A stretch of DNA of 64,000 nucleotides from Chamaelirium japonicum (taxonomy: Eukaryota; Streptophyta; Magnoliopsida; Liliales; Melanthiaceae). The position numbers were made by a program, and so were the translations under genes. The notes beneath the pieces are model-generated. The model was not told the DNA's origin and searched no databases. It saw only the letters and a list, made by a program, of their open reading frames with translations. The stretch is taken from contig OX393550.1 of NCBI GenBank assembly GCA_947650365.1, forward strand, positions 52,161,379 to 52,225,378, written 5' to 3'. This document shows positions 1 to 14,000 of this stretch, piece by piece (positions within the stretch are counted from its first letter, which is position 1; each line of letters opens with the position of its first letter).

Positions 1-1
1 A

Positions 2-42
<41 letters not shown>

Positions 43-511
43 TCATACTAACACAATTTCAATTCATAGCCTCCCCAAATATTTTTTATTTCGTCATTCT
101 TTTAAGTTAATGATCTCCACGAAGCATTTCCTTTCATATCAAAGGCACACAGTTGCAGTAATAAAAAGGGAAAGGGAAAGAGAAAGGGGAGGGTGCACCT
201 CGCTTTCGGGGATGATGCTACGGCATTCACATGAACGGCGATGATGAGTAAGATCTCTTTTCGTATCATGGTATCGCTATTGTAGATGAGTTGGTTATCC
301 AAAAACATTAACCACAATAACAATACAGAACAAAACACTGAAGCTGCACTTGATAAATACCCTGAGAACACTCTAGCAACAATTTTATTTTATATATACT
401 ACAAAATAAAAACAGTAGACAACAAAATTCCAGTCATCACAATATCTTCGATCACACCGCATGGTAGTCTGAATCCCGGAACTGTGGACGCAACGGAGGA
501 GAATGTGATCA
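1..511. other. 3' flank of the gene, with an (AC)n(AG)n microsatellite
   Basis: Positions 1-43 are an (AC)n then (AG)n microsatellite cut by the window edge. The rest is AT-rich and probably includes the 3' UTR on the minus strand. I see no other gene. Confidence 0.5.
384..389 (-). promoter_or_regulatory. Candidate polyadenylation signal (AATAAA)
   Basis: AATAAA on the minus strand lies about 123 nt after the TAG stop, in AT-rich DNA. The spacing suits a plant 3' UTR, but plant poly(A) signals are loose, so this is only a candidate. Confidence 0.35.
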
Positions 512-679
512 CTAATAAGGAACTGTTCCTGTCACAGTTCTGTGCCTGGGGTCCGTTAAAACAGAGGCGACGTTGACAAATCCAGCTTTTCTCGCCGTCT
601 CCTCCAAATCTATCAGGTAATATTCATCGAGAAACGGCTCGGTACTTCTCAACAATGTGAACAACACCGGCGACAATTC
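512..679 (-). CDS. Methyltransferase exon 8 (C-terminus and stop)
   Basis: Codes residues 322-376, [20 protein letters not shown] to [15 protein letters not shown], then TAG. The acceptor is TTCTTTGTAG|GAA. The C-terminus ends on the conserved TVPY, so the protein looks full length. Confidence 0.92.
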   Translation of the reverse strand, partial: ELSPVLFTLLRSTEPFLDEYYLIDLEETARKAGFVNVASVLTDPRHRTVTGTVPY

Positions 680-1970
680 CTACAAAGAATTTAGAGCAGT
701 GAATGGATGAGCACAGTGAAGCCACGATCAGTGCACGGCGGATGCACATCAAGTTAGTTGATCAGTATACGACTAGAACATGATCTGAGATTAGATTGAT
801 GCACGTGTCGAAGTGAAAGCCCTAGGAATTATTGAATGTAAATCGGCCCAAGTAATAAATGCCCTAGTTTCCTTGGGGTCCCAATTCCAATACGATTCCC
901 ATGTCTCGTTAGCCCATACTGCTACAGAAATAATGCCTTACAAAGGCATATCCTAAACTAATGACACGGTAACTCCAATAATCCAAATGCTGAGTCTATT
1001 GATATTTGTAAAAATTTCAAAATGAAAGAAAATAAGTGTTTTTAAAACATTTATTTTCTCATTCAAGTGTTCGATCTCGCCAAAGAAATATCTTACCTGG
1101 AGGACCTTAGATTTTGGCTGCAAGAAGAAAAGTGAAAAGTAGTTAGCCATAATAATACGATCGAAGCTTGGTCTAAGTTACATTTGTGAGGAGTTTTTTT
1201 TACCGCCTGGTCTGTCAGAGCAATTGTGCCTCCAGGCCGAAGTAGACGGAAAGCTTCCTTCACTAAGCTGGTTGTCGCTCGTGCAGGGCATTCATGAAGC
1301 TGCAGGTTTTTCAGGATCAGAAGCTATGACATATCGGTGAAATTACCAAAAGCAAATGTAAGAATAGATGACCGTTAGTGGATCTGCCTCAAAATAGAAC
1401 ATGTGCTCGGGAAACGTATTTCGCTCTTTAGCTTCTAAACTGTATTTTAATGGACAAATTGTAGTATGAACTAGCAAGAGAGCAACCAACATAGAAACAC
1501 CATTTAGCTTGAATTTTCCAATTGTAAGTATAGCCCATGGCTCGAGGCTTCGTCCAAACCTGAAGAAAATCGTTAAACGAGTTCGAATTTTGATTTATTG
1601 GGGAACCAAAACACCCTCCGAACCTGAAATATGCCCCGGTTCAGGATCAATGACGGTAGGATTAGGATTCATTTAGGCCGAATTGGTTTTGCACAGTGCC
1701 TAATAGGGCTCGATTCTGCTGAATCAAGTCTCGATCTGGTCCGAATAGGGCAAGTTCACTGAATAAAATTCGAATCAGCTAAAATTTGAGTTTCTGATTT
1801 TTGATATTTTTGACCAAAACGGCTAATCGAACTTGCATTGATTGAACCGATTCATTTTTTCGTCTGGTCCGAACTCGAGTTCTAAAACATTGGTACAACA
1901 TACTCCTACCACTTCATCACAAGAGAAACACATTGCAGGCATAGCACGCATGCGCGCGCACACACACACA

Positions 1971-2068
<98 letters not shown>

Positions 2069-5000
2069 TATCTTCTAAATTGTATTTAATAATCAAACTG
2101 CAGCGTCAAGAGAAACAATGACCTAACGACCCCATTTAAACTTGAATTCTACATCCATAACTAAGGAGTTGATTGGGAAGCATGTTGTAAGCATTCACAT
2201 AGTTTCATCTGTCTAAACGGTTTTGTTTCTTAATTCAGGAAGGAACTACCATGTCTTTAATTAGTTAACCATCCAAGCCAATAATGGATTTCTTTTCAAG
2301 TAGATAACAGTCTCGTACATCAAGATGACTGAATTTATATAGCATATAAAAAATCATAGCTTCCAACCCATTAGCAATGGATGTACCTTTTAAAAATTCC
2401 ACCATCTGTGCAAACTATAGAATAGTACAGTCTAATCAACAACATTATTATTAGTACGGTCACCATCCTTGTGATGGTTAACTTCATTCATCAATCATCA
2501 CTTGGATGTTCTGTATTTGATGCCTCTTCATGTTGAACTATGTTAATGTATATATCGGGTCGGGTTCTATATACAGTCGGGTCGGGTTCTATGTGCATAC
2601 ATGTACTTATATATTGGGTTTCAGTCCCTCAATGTGATTCATTCCATTCCCTCCAAACCCTAGCCGTCATCTCCTAACATGGTATCAGAGCTCTAGGGTT
2701 TTCTCATGCGATGACGGTGACGACGGCAGCCACCTTCGGTCTACCCCTCCACCCGGCAGCCCTCCTCCGGTCTTCCCCTTGACCCGGCAGCCCCCCTCCG
2801 ACCTCCCCACCTCGCCCCTCCACCCGCCCAGCTCCCCCCGCACCTCCCCTCCGCCCGCCCTGCTCGCCACGCACCTCCCCGACCGCTCCCCTCCACCTGC
2901 CCGGCCCCCCCCGACCTCTCCCCTCCTCCCGCCCTGCCCCCCCGACCCCTTCCTTCCACCCGCTCGCCCCCCCCCCCCCCCCCCCCCCCCCCCCCGACCT
3001 ATACCCACCGCCCGCCCAGCCCCCTAACCCCTCGCCTTTGCCCGCCCGACCCCCCCCCCCCCCCCAGCCCTCCCGATCCCTCCCTCCGCCCGATAGGTTC
3101 CCCCAGCACCCCCCGACACCTCTCCTCCCTCCGATCAAACCTCCCGACCCCTCCCTCCGCCCGACAAACCCCCCCAACCCCCCCGACCCCTCCCCTCTCC
3201 TTTGAGTTCCTCCATGGCATCTCCTCCAGTGCCGTTCGTCGTTGCGATCTCTCCACCGCTGAAGGCAGTCACCTTTCAGTTGTCCTCGGCCAGCGACTGG
3301 TCTGATTGGTCACTCACCGTCGAGGCCGCGCTCTCTAGTCGCGATCTTTGGGGTCACATCACCGGCGATGATCCTCCTCCAGCTGCCTTCTCCGGCTCCT
3401 CCTCTGTCACCAGCAGTGCAGCGTCTTCTGCTGCGACTGCTACCACGGCAGTCACGGTTGCTGCTCTCACGTGGCGTCGCCACGATCAGGTCATCCGGGC
3501 CTATCTCCTGGACTTCGTTGCTCGTCCGCTCCATGCTCCCATCGGTCACCTTCCCACAGCACGCGCGATGTGGGAGTATCTCCGGTACCGGTTTCTCCCG
3601 CGCGGTGGCGCCCACCGGCATCAGCTTATCTGTGACTCGCAGTCTGCTCGTTAGGGGAAGCGTACGATTCATGTCTTCTTCAGTCTGATAAGTGCCTACT
3701 GGCATGAGCTGGACTCCCTGATCCCGGAGCGGTGTGCTAGCCCACGCTCTATGGATTTCCAGCGCTACCTTGATGAGGGCCACCTGCACCAGTTCTTAGC
3801 AGCGCTTCGGCCGGACTTTACTCTCATCGCTGCTCAGCTCCTGCACCGTGAGCCACTCCCTCGGCTAAAGGATGCTCTGCTCGCCTTGGTCGATGAGGAG
3901 GCACACCTTCAGACTCAGGGCACTCGTCCTCCTCCACTTGCTCCTAGCTCCGACACCGTCCTGGTGGCCGGGTTCTCCGATGAGGCTGTCTTCTGTCACT
4001 ACTGCAAGGAGCCCGGACACATGAAGCGTGAATGTCCTACACGTCCTCCACGCAACCCCCGCTGGGGTCCGGATGAGAAAGCATCACGCTGGGCTCCTGC
4101 TTCCCGGGACGATCAACGAGGCAGTCGAGGTGGACGGAGCTGTGGACGTGGTCCGTTCTCCTTCCGCCACTTTGGTGGTACAACAGCTACTGTAGAGCCC
4201 TCGACGCTCTCCACTGCTACCACTGCACCTTCCGCGCCTGAGCTGGACCATCTTTAGCGCCTCGAGGAGCTCCTCCTTCGCCACCTAGCCTCCACCGGCT
4301 CCGCGACTGCTCACGGCTTGTCTACCACCTCTGGTACTACTGTTCCATGGATCTTCGATTCGGGTGCCTCATGTCACCTCACCTTTGACTCCACTGTACT
4401 CACTGACTGTTCTCCTACTCCCACTCACTTAGAGGTCCGCACTGCGGATGGGACTTTAGTCCCTATTCCGCAATGTGGATCCATCACCACTACCTCTGAT
4501 CCTTCTGGTCGCCTGACACTGCCTCATGTCCATCATGCCCCCCGTCTTAACATTAATCTGGTTTCTATCAGCTCTCTTTACGACTCTGGACTGACTGTCA
4601 CCTTCACCCCTTCTGTTTGTGTTGTGCAAGATTCGCGGACGGGTCAGAAGATTGAGCTGGGCCGTAGAGCAGGACTTTACCAGCTGGACCATTTACATGT
4701 GTCTTCTGTTCCTGTTGCGTCTGTCATGTCTGTTGATGCCGACCTGTGGCAAAGAATGTTAGGTCATATATCGAGTGATCGACTCAAAAGTGTTTTCCGT
4801 TCAGGCGCTTTGGGTCGAGCGTCCTTCTCCCCTCTCTCTGTTTGTACGGGTTGTAGACTGGTAAAGCATCTAGCTCTTTCTTTTTCTGCTAGTGCTTCTC
4901 AATCTGATGCTTTATTTGATTTAGTACATTCTGACATTTAGGGTCCTGCATCTGTTGCATCTATTTCTGGTTTCATGTATTATGTGTGTTTTATCAATGA

Positions 5001-8000
5001 CTACTCTAGGTGCACCTGGGTTTATCTTATGCGTCACCGGTCTGCAGTCCCTCACATCTTTAGGCGATTCACCACTATGATACATACTCAGTTTGGTCGG
5101 CGCATCAAGACTTTTCGGTCTGATTGTGCCAAGGAGTATCTCTCCTCTGAGATACGTGAGATTCTTCAATCTCACGGCACTCTTCACTAGCAGTCCTGTC
5201 CCCACACCCATGAGCAGAACGGAGTTGCCGAACGCAAGCATCGTCATGTCCTTGAGACCGCACAAGCCTTGCTTCTCTCTGCGTCTGTTCCTCACTCTTA
5301 CTGGGCTGAAGCTGTCATGACGGCTGTCCACCTCATCAATATCACTCCGTCGTTTGCTCTGTCCGGTGCCACCCCATATGAGCGCCTTCACTCCAGCCCA
5401 CTTGACTACTCTCTTCTTCGCACGTTTGGCTGCACGTGCTTTGTTCTTCTTCCTCCCCATGAGCACACCAAACTCTCTGCGAGGTCTATTAGGTGTGTTC
5501 ACTTGGGGCTCAGTCGGGAGCACAACGGGTATCGTTGTTACGATCCCTTGGCTCGCCGGATCCGTGTCTCCCGTCACGTTTCCTTTGTTGAGGATGTCCC
5601 GTACTTTTCCCCTGAGTCTCAGGATCTTTCCTTGCCTCCTGCGTCACCCTCCTCGTCCTCATCACTTCTCCACATCCCCGTTCTACCTCCGTTTTCTGTT
5701 GCCCCACCCACGCCTACTCCACCTCCATCTTCCCCACCACCTCCACCACCAACACCACCACTACTACCTCCTCCGTCTCCCTCGTCACCTCCACCACCAC
5801 CTGTTACTCGTGTTTATGTTCGTCGGTCTGCAGCTCCTCCTCCAGAGTCGGTTCACACTGGTACTCCCTCGCCTGATGCTGCTGCCCCCTCCTCCCCGGT
5901 CGTGGATCCTGTTCCTGTTCGGCGCTACCCAGCGCGCAAACATCACCCTCCTGACAGATATGACTACTCTCCGAACAGGTTTGACTACTCTGCCTTTCCC
6001 TCTGACTCTCCTGACTCCTCTGGCTACTCTGCCATTGCCTCCTATTCGCCATCTTATCAGGCTTTTCTTACTCTCTTCACACCCACCGGGAGCCCCAATC
6101 GTACCGTGAGGCAACTTTACATCCAGAGTGGCGGCAGACCATGTCAGTTGAGTTTGAGGCTTTTCAGCGGACCCAGACATGGGATTTGGTGCCTTGTCCC
6201 TCAGGCGTGGTGCCTGTCAGCTGTAAGTGGATATTCAAGGTCAAGACTCGACCTGACGGATCCAGTGAGCGGCATAAGGCCCGCCTCGTTGCTCGTGGCT
6301 TTCTAGGAATATGGGATTGATTACGAGGAGACGTTTGCTCCAATTGCTCGGATGACTACTGTGCGCACCCTCTTAGCTGTGGCAGCTGCTCGAGGGTGGC
6401 CTCTCCATCAGATGGATATCACCAATGCGTTCCTCCACGGTAACCTCTCCGAGGAAGTATACATGGCTCCTCCTCCGGGCGTTTCAGTTCCTCCAGGGCA
6501 CGTTTGTCGTTTACGCCGTGCTATCTACGGGCTCAAACAAGCACCTCGGGCATGGTTTGATCGCTTCCGCAGTGCAGTTCTGGCAGCTGGGTTTGTTGAG
6601 AGATACTCTGACTACGCTCTGTTCACCCGCTCCTCCAGTCAGGGTATTGCTGTGTTACTTCTGTATGTGGATAATATGATTATCACCGGGGATGGCAGTG
6701 CTACCATAACTTCCCTTCAGCGTCACCTCCAGAGCCAGTTTGAGATGAAGGATCTCGGCCCTCTCCGGTACTTTCTTGGCCTTGAGATTGCCCGGTTAGC
6801 TCGAGGATTGTTGATCTCCTAGCAGAAGTACATCTACGATATTTTTGCCGAAGCTGCTCTTACTGATTCTCGTACTGCTGACATGCCTATGGAGCTTAAC
6901 TTGAAGCTTCTGTCCATTGACGGTGAGCCTCTCCAGGATATCTCTCGTTATCAGTGGCTGGTTGGGATGCTCGTTTATCTCACCATGACTAGGCCTGACA
7001 TTGCCCATGCCGTCGGTATTGTCAGTCAGTTCGTTCAGTCTCCTCGCTCGGTTCACTATGTAGCAATCCTTCGGATTATTCGGTATCTCCGTAGCACTGT
7101 CACTCGATCGCTGCTGTTTCCCTCCACATCTCCACTGGTTCTGCGTGCTTACTCAGATGCCGATTGGGCTGGCGATGTTGCTACTCGTCGATCTACTACC
7201 GGCTACTGAGTGTTCCTTGGTGATTCTCTCATTTCTTGGCGCAGCAAGAAACAGGAGTCTGTTGCACGCTCCAGCACCGAAACCGAATACCGAGCTATGG
7301 CTTCCACCACTGCCGAGATTGTCTGGCTTCGACGTCTTCTACTCGATTTGGGAATCAGGATTTCTGGGGCTACACCTCTGTTCTGTGACAACCGGAGTGC
7401 CATTTAAATTGCTAGCAACCCGGTTTTTCATGAGCGGACCAAACACATCGAGGTCGACTGTCATTATGTTCGGCAGGAGTTTCTTGCAAACATAATCTCC
7501 TTGCCGTTTATTCCCTCGACGGAGCAGACTGCTGATTTTCTCACAAAGCCCCTGACGATTGCTAGATTTCGTCATTTTATAAGCAAACTCTCGGTACATG
7601 ATCCACCGTGAATTTGAGAGGGAGTGTTAATGTATATACCGGGTCGGGTTCTATGTACAGTCGGGTCGGGTTCTATGTGCATACATGTACTTATATATTG
7701 GTCTTCAGTCCCTCAATGAGATTCATTCCATTCTCTCCAAACCCTAGCCGCCATCTCCTAACAAACTATATTGCCATCTAGCTGGACTCCCTCATCATAA
7801 GGGATGTATTGTTCGAGCCTGGCTACAGGACATCAGTTGCCATCATGAAACATCACAAATTGTTATCACGATGTTCATCTTGATCATTCATGTGTGGCCA
7901 ACCAACACACTGGTTTCGATGGAAACCGGATATCATTCTCTGACATGAATGATATCATCGTTCTACATGCTACTATGTAACTGTATGATAGCAATAGGAG

Positions 8001-11000
8001 CTCCAGCACACTAAATACTATCCTCCTACATGACCTGGAAAGAAACCAAGCATCACTCTCTCAAATGAATGATATCACTGTTTTGCCAACTTTATTCAAC
8101 AAATAAATTCAGCTTGCTGACAACAATTTGTGATACGAAATTTTCAATCAACCCATAGATAATGGTCAAATTTCATACTTGTCATCACATTACGTTCATT
8201 CATAAACTTTTAATAAGAAATCATGTAAGCAAACTCTTTGAGAATAATTAATTCGACTTTGATTGGACATTATGATAGAACATGGTAGCGACCGACAACC
8301 TAATGGCAAACTGATGCAGGAAAAAAAGTTTGGCCACAATCGAATTAAGAGTAATCGAATTTCAGGTTTTTCCTATTTTTTCCTCTCCTGGAATTCAATT
8401 TCAGTACTAAAATCCTCATATTCATGGCTTAGGATTGAACTACAAATGCTAAGATTTGCATCAATTCTATGACCAATAATACACCAGTAATCACAAACAC
8501 AAATATCTGAACTATTATTTCAAAACTTCACTGACGTTTCAAATGTCTGCTGGCAACAACTTCAAAATATTGTAATGAGACCAAACATTATGGAGAATAT
8601 TACGACTTGTGTCAACAATGATGGCAACACACTACTCGATACTCCAAGACATCCATACCAAGCATTCTTCAAAAGAGTCGTGAAGAAACAAGGTTCAAAA
8701 CTTCAAATTCTCTCTGCTCTATGCACAGATCAAACCACCCTTCTAAGATCCGTGGCTTCATATCTATCTCGTTACTTTCAGTTCTCTGTTTTAAAAAACA
8801 TGTTCTTGGGCTCTTGCATGATGGCCGACTTCAATATCCATACTTGATTCCTTATTCGTCGAATCATATAGTCTGGCTAGAGCAGTTGGACGAAGGCCAG
8901 CAGTTACTATTCACTTCATCCAAGAAATGATTGAGATAGAATAAGTAGAATACAATATGCCACGTCCTAATCATCTTCGAAGACCTTGTTATAGATAGCC
9001 ACACATTATTCAAATGTTGCCCTGTCTGTGAGAAGCATGTGCAGCATGGATCAAATAGGGGTCAGCTTCTGCTATGAGTTCATTTCCAACAAGGCCATTA
9101 TTGACCATTATATAACTACACTAGTTTCATAATCGAATTTAGGGAGTCTATAGGCAAGGTTCAAAATCATGGTATCGGTCAGCCCCGTACCATATGTACC
9201 GGTATCGATTGATACGGACCGTTACCGGTTGAGACCAAAAAATCAACAAAATGAAGAGAAAAAAAAAACCTAAACCAATCAGTATCGGTTCGTATCGGCT
9301 GGTACCGGCTTGAACCGACTGATACAAACTAGTACGTACCGGTTAGGTATCGTAATCGGGGGCTGTACCGATCTCGATCCAGCTAAAACCGATACATATC
9401 GGTATCGGTCAGTTTTTTGAACCAAGTCTATAGGTTCTAAAGTTCTTCGTATGACATTCTTGTTCTCTATGTTACAAGGTGAAGTTACTGGAAAAGACGT
9501 GGAAAACTTTTATTGACAACATATAAAGGCCTTAAAAGAAATGAAAGGTGAGAAAGGATCCATAAAGCCAACACCAAATAGATAGGACATGGCTTGATTG
9601 TTATGTTTCTATTTGTTAATGTACATATAGATGGGTCGGGTTTACTGTATAGTCGGGTCGGATTGTATAGTGATACATGTACATATATTGGGCTTGAGTC
9701 CCTCAATGGAATGTATTCTATTCCTCTCCAAACCCTAGCCGTCATCTCCTAACATGGTATCAGAGCACTAGGGTTCTCCCCTCGCGGCGACGTTGACGAC
9801 GGTCATCTCCTCCGGCCTCCGTTCACCTGATCGGCAGTCCCCCGGCCCCCCCTTCCGGCCTCCAGCACCCCCCCGGCCCCCCTTTCCGGCCTCCAGCACC
9901 CCGCCGGCCCCCCTTCCGGCCTACAGCCACCGCCGGCCCCCCCCTTCCGGCCTCCAGCACCCCCCCGGCCCCCCTTCCGGCCTCCAGCACCCCGTCGCCC
10001 CCCCCCCCTCCGGCCTACAGCCACCGCCGCCCCCCCCCCCCCCCCCCCCCCCTCCCTTCTCCACCCGCCCAACCCCCGGCACCCCTCCTCCGCCCTCCAG
10101 CATCCCGCCGGCCCCCCCTTCTCCACCCGCCCACCCCCCCCGGCCCCGCCTCCGCCCTACAGCACCCCGCCGACCCCCCTACAGCCCCCCCCCCGACCCC
10201 CCTCCAGCCCCCCCGACACCCTACAGCCCCCCCCCCCGATCCCCTCCCGACACCCTCCAGCCCCCCTCCGAACCACCCGCAGCCCCCTTCGCCCCCTCCG
10301 CACCACCCGGCTGCCCCCTCCGCCCCCCTCCGGCCTCCTCCTTTGCTCCAGCAGCCCACCCAACACCTCCCAGACACCCCGCCCCCCTTCCTCTGCCCCG
10401 ACAGCTCTCACCCGCCCCCTCCCCTGCAACCTCGCCAGCTCCTGCACCCCCTGCTGCCCCATCGCCCCACCTTCTCCTCTGTACCGAACTGCCCGTCTCC
10501 TCTGTACGGACTGCCTCAGACCTTCCTTGTGCCGGTTCGCCCCCGTACTTCCGAGATATGGCTTCCTCCAGCATCTCTCGGCTCCCATATTGCCTGCACA
10601 CCGTCGTTGATCGTCGGGTCCCTCCGTCTCCTCGTTTTGCTGGTATTCTCGGGCCACGTCCCTCCACCACATCAGTTGACTGTGGACGTCGTCAGGGTCT
10701 CCTCCGCCATGATGGCGAGACTGCTGCTGCTGCTGATCTCCCTACTCCAGCACCGCCTGCCACCACTCCTGCTCCGTCTCGGTCTTACTCCGACCGCCTC
10801 CAGCGCTTTGAGGAGTTACTGTTGCGATACCTCGCCTCCACCAGCTCTTTGACAGATCACGGTCTCTCTGCCACTCCGGGTACTTCTGCTCAGTCTCGGT
10901 CTTACTTCGACCGCCTCCAGCGCTTTGAGGAATTACTGCTTCGGTACCTCGCCTCCACCAGCTCTTCGACAGCTCACAGTCTCTCTGCCACTCCGGGTAC

Positions 11001-14000
11001 TACTGCTCCATGGATATTCGACTCGGGTGCCTCCTGTCACCTCACCTTTGACTCCACTGTCCTCACTGACTGTTCTCCCACTACCACCCACCAGGAGGTT
11101 CGCACTGCGGATGGGACTCTCGTCCCTATTCCGCAATGTGGATCCGTCACTACTACCTCTGACCCTTCTGGTCGCCTGACCCTACCCCATGTCCATCATG
11201 CCCCCCGTCTTAACATTAATCTGATCTCTATCAGTTCTCTTTGCGACTCTGGTCTGACTGTCACCTTCACCCCTTCTATTTATGTTGTGCAGGATTCGCG
11301 GACGGGTCAGAGGATTGGGCTGGGCCGTAGAGCAGGAGGACTTTACCAGCTGGACCATCTCCATGTGTCTTCCATTCCTGTTGCGTCTGTCATGTCTGTT
11401 ACCTCCGATGCCGACCTGTGGCATAGAAGGTTAGGTCACATATCGAGTGATCGACTCAAAAGCGTATTCCGTTCGGGCGCTTTGGGTCGAGCGTCCTTCT
11501 CCCCTCTCTCTGTTTGTACGGGTTGTAGACTAGCAAAGCATCTAGCCCTTCCATTCTCTGCTAGTGCTTCCCAATCTGATGCGTTATTTGATTTAGTACA
11601 TTCGGACATTTGGGGTCCTGCACCTGTTACATCCATTTCGGGTTACATGTACTATGTGTGTTTCATCGATGACTACTCTAGGTGCACCTGGGTTTATCTT
11701 ATGCGTCATCGGTCTGAAGTCCCTCATATCTTTAGGAGATTCACCACTATGATACACACTCAGTTTGGTCGGCGCATTAAGACCTTTCAGTCTGATTGTG
11801 CCAAGGAGTACCTCTCCTCCGAGATGCGTGAGATTCTTCAGTCTCACGGTACTCTTCACCAGCAGTCCTGTCCCCACACCCATGAGCAGAACGGCGTTGC
11901 CGAACGCAAGCATCGTCATGTCCTTGAGACCGCACGAGCCTTGCTCTTCTCTGTGTCTGTTCCTCACTCTTACTGGGCTGAAGCTGTCATGACGGTTGTC
12001 CACCTAATCAATATCACTCCGTCATCTGCTCTGTTCGGTGCCACCCCATATGAGCGCCTTCACTCCAGCCCACCTGACTACTCCCTTCTTCGCACGTTTG
12101 GCTGCACGTGCTTCGTTCTTCTTCCTCCCCATGAGCGCACCAAACTCTTTGCGAGATCTGTTCGGTGTGTTCACTTGGGGCTCAGTCGGGAGCACAAGGG
12201 TTATCGTTGTTACGATCCCTTGGCTCGTCGGATCCGTGTCTCCCGTCACGTTTCCTTTGTTGAGGATGTCCCGTACTTTTCCCCTGAGTCTCGGGATATT
12301 TCCTTGCCTCCTGCGTCACCCTCCTCGCCTTCATCACCTCTCCACATCCCCGTTCTACCCCCGTTTTCTGTTGCCCCACCCACGCCTACTCCACCTCCAT
12401 CTTCCCCGCCACCACCACCACCACCACCTCCTCAGTCTCCCTCACCACCACCACCTCCACCACCACCACCACCTCCTCAGTCCCCCTCGCCACCTCCTCA
12501 GTCTCCCTCGCCACCTCCACCACCACCCGTTACTCGTGTCTATGTACGTCGGTCTGCAGCTCCTCCTCCAGAGTCGGTTCACACTGGTACTCCCTCGCCT
12601 GATGCTGCTGCCCCCTCCTCCCCGGTCGTGGATCCTGCTCCTGTTCGGCGCTACCCGGCGCGCGAACATCACCCTCCTGACAGATATGACTACTCTCCTG
12701 ACAGGTTTGGCTACTCTGCTTTCCCTTCTGACTCTCCTGACTCTTCTGGCTACTCTGCCAGTGTCTCCTATTCACCATCATTTCAGGCTTTTCTTACTGC
12801 TATACACACCCATCGGGAGCCCCAGTCGTACCGTGAGGCAGCGTTACATCCAGAGTGGCGGCAGGCCATGTCAGTTGAGCTTCAGGCTTTTCAGCGAACC
12901 AAGACCTGGGAGTTGGTGCCTTGTCCCTCCGGGGTGGTGCCTGTTAGCTGCAAGTGGATATTCAAGGTCAAGACTCGACCTGACGGATCCATTGAGCGGC
13001 ACAAGGCTCGCCTCGTTGCTCGCGGCTTCTCCGAGGAGTATGGGATTGACTACGAGGAGACGTTTGCTCCAGTTGCTCGGATGACTACTGTGCGCACCCT
13101 CTTAGCTGTGGCAGCTGCTCAAGGGTGGCCTCTCCATCAGATGGATGTCACCAATGCGTTTCTCCACGGTGATCTCTCCGAGGAAGTCAACATGGCTCCT
13201 CCTCCGGGCACTTCAGTTCCTCCAGGGCACGTGTGTCGGTTGCGCCGAGCCATCTATGGGCTCAAGCAGGCCCCTCGTGCCTGGTTTGAGCGATTTCGCA
13301 GTGTAGTTCTGGCCGCCGGGTTTGTTGAGCGTCACTCCGACTATGCCTTGTTCACTCGCTCCTCCAGTCAGGGCATTGCAGTTCTTCTCCTCTATGTGGA
13401 TGATATGATCATCACTGGGGATGACAGTGCCACCATCGCCTCTCTGCAGCGGCACCTCCAGAGTCAGTTTGAGATGAAAGATCTGGGATCTCTTCGCTAC
13501 TTTTTGGGCCTTGAGATTGCCCGGTCAGCTCGTGGTCTGTTGGTCTCCCAGCAGAAGTACATCTCCGACATCCTTGCTGATGCTGCTCTTACGGACACGC
13601 ACACTGCTGATACACCCATGGAGCTCAATTTGAAGCTTCTCGCTACAGACGGTGAGCCGCTCCGGATGTCTCCCGCTACCAGAGGCTGGTTGGGATGCTC
13701 GTCTATCTCACCATGACCCGGCCAGACATTGCCCATGCAGTTGGCATTGTCAGTCAGTTTGTTCAGGCTCCACGGTCAGTACACTATGCAGCTGTTCTTC
13801 GGATTATCCGCTACCTCCGGGGCACCATCACCCGTTCACTACTGTTTCCCTCCACCTCTCCGTTGGTGCTGCGTGCCTACTCCGATGCAGATTGGGCAGG
13901 AGATGCAGCCACTCGTCGCTCGACTACAGGATACTGTGTGTTTCTGGGTGATTCACTGATTTCGTGGCGCAGCAAGAAGCAGGAGTCTGTTGCTCGCTCC

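Larger units (their letters stand above)
2541..7763 (+). mobile_element. Copia LTR retrotransposon, copy 1 (older, broken)
   Basis: Full-length Ty1/Copia element of 5,223 bp with 139-bp LTRs (2541-2679 and 7625-7763). They begin TGTTAATG, end CCTAACA, and are flanked by a perfect 5-bp duplication AACTA. The primer-binding site TGGTATCAGAGC (2680-2691) fits initiator Met-tRNA, and a purine tract GAGAGGGAG precedes the 3' LTR. Parts in order: C-rich leader (about 2750-3200), gag with a CCHC zinc knuckle (about 3200-4250), aspartic protease with DSGAS (about 4350), integrase (about 4740-5420), reverse transcriptase (about 6200-6850) and RNase H (about 6950-7550). The Copia order (integrase before RT) is clear. 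The copy is broken by roughly eight to ten lesions. The LTRs differ at about seven sites by eye, so it is the oldest of the three copies. Confidence 0.95.

Noticed and set aside
286-576. A plus-strand small gene of 96 residues
   Set aside because: It lies partly over exon 8 on the other strand and has no recognisable motif.
2741-3256. Gly/Arg-rich or Pro-rich open frames on both strands, also at 9800-10670 and 48600-49490
   Set aside because: They follow from the C-rich Copia leaders. Only the plus-strand frame leading into protease is part of the element.
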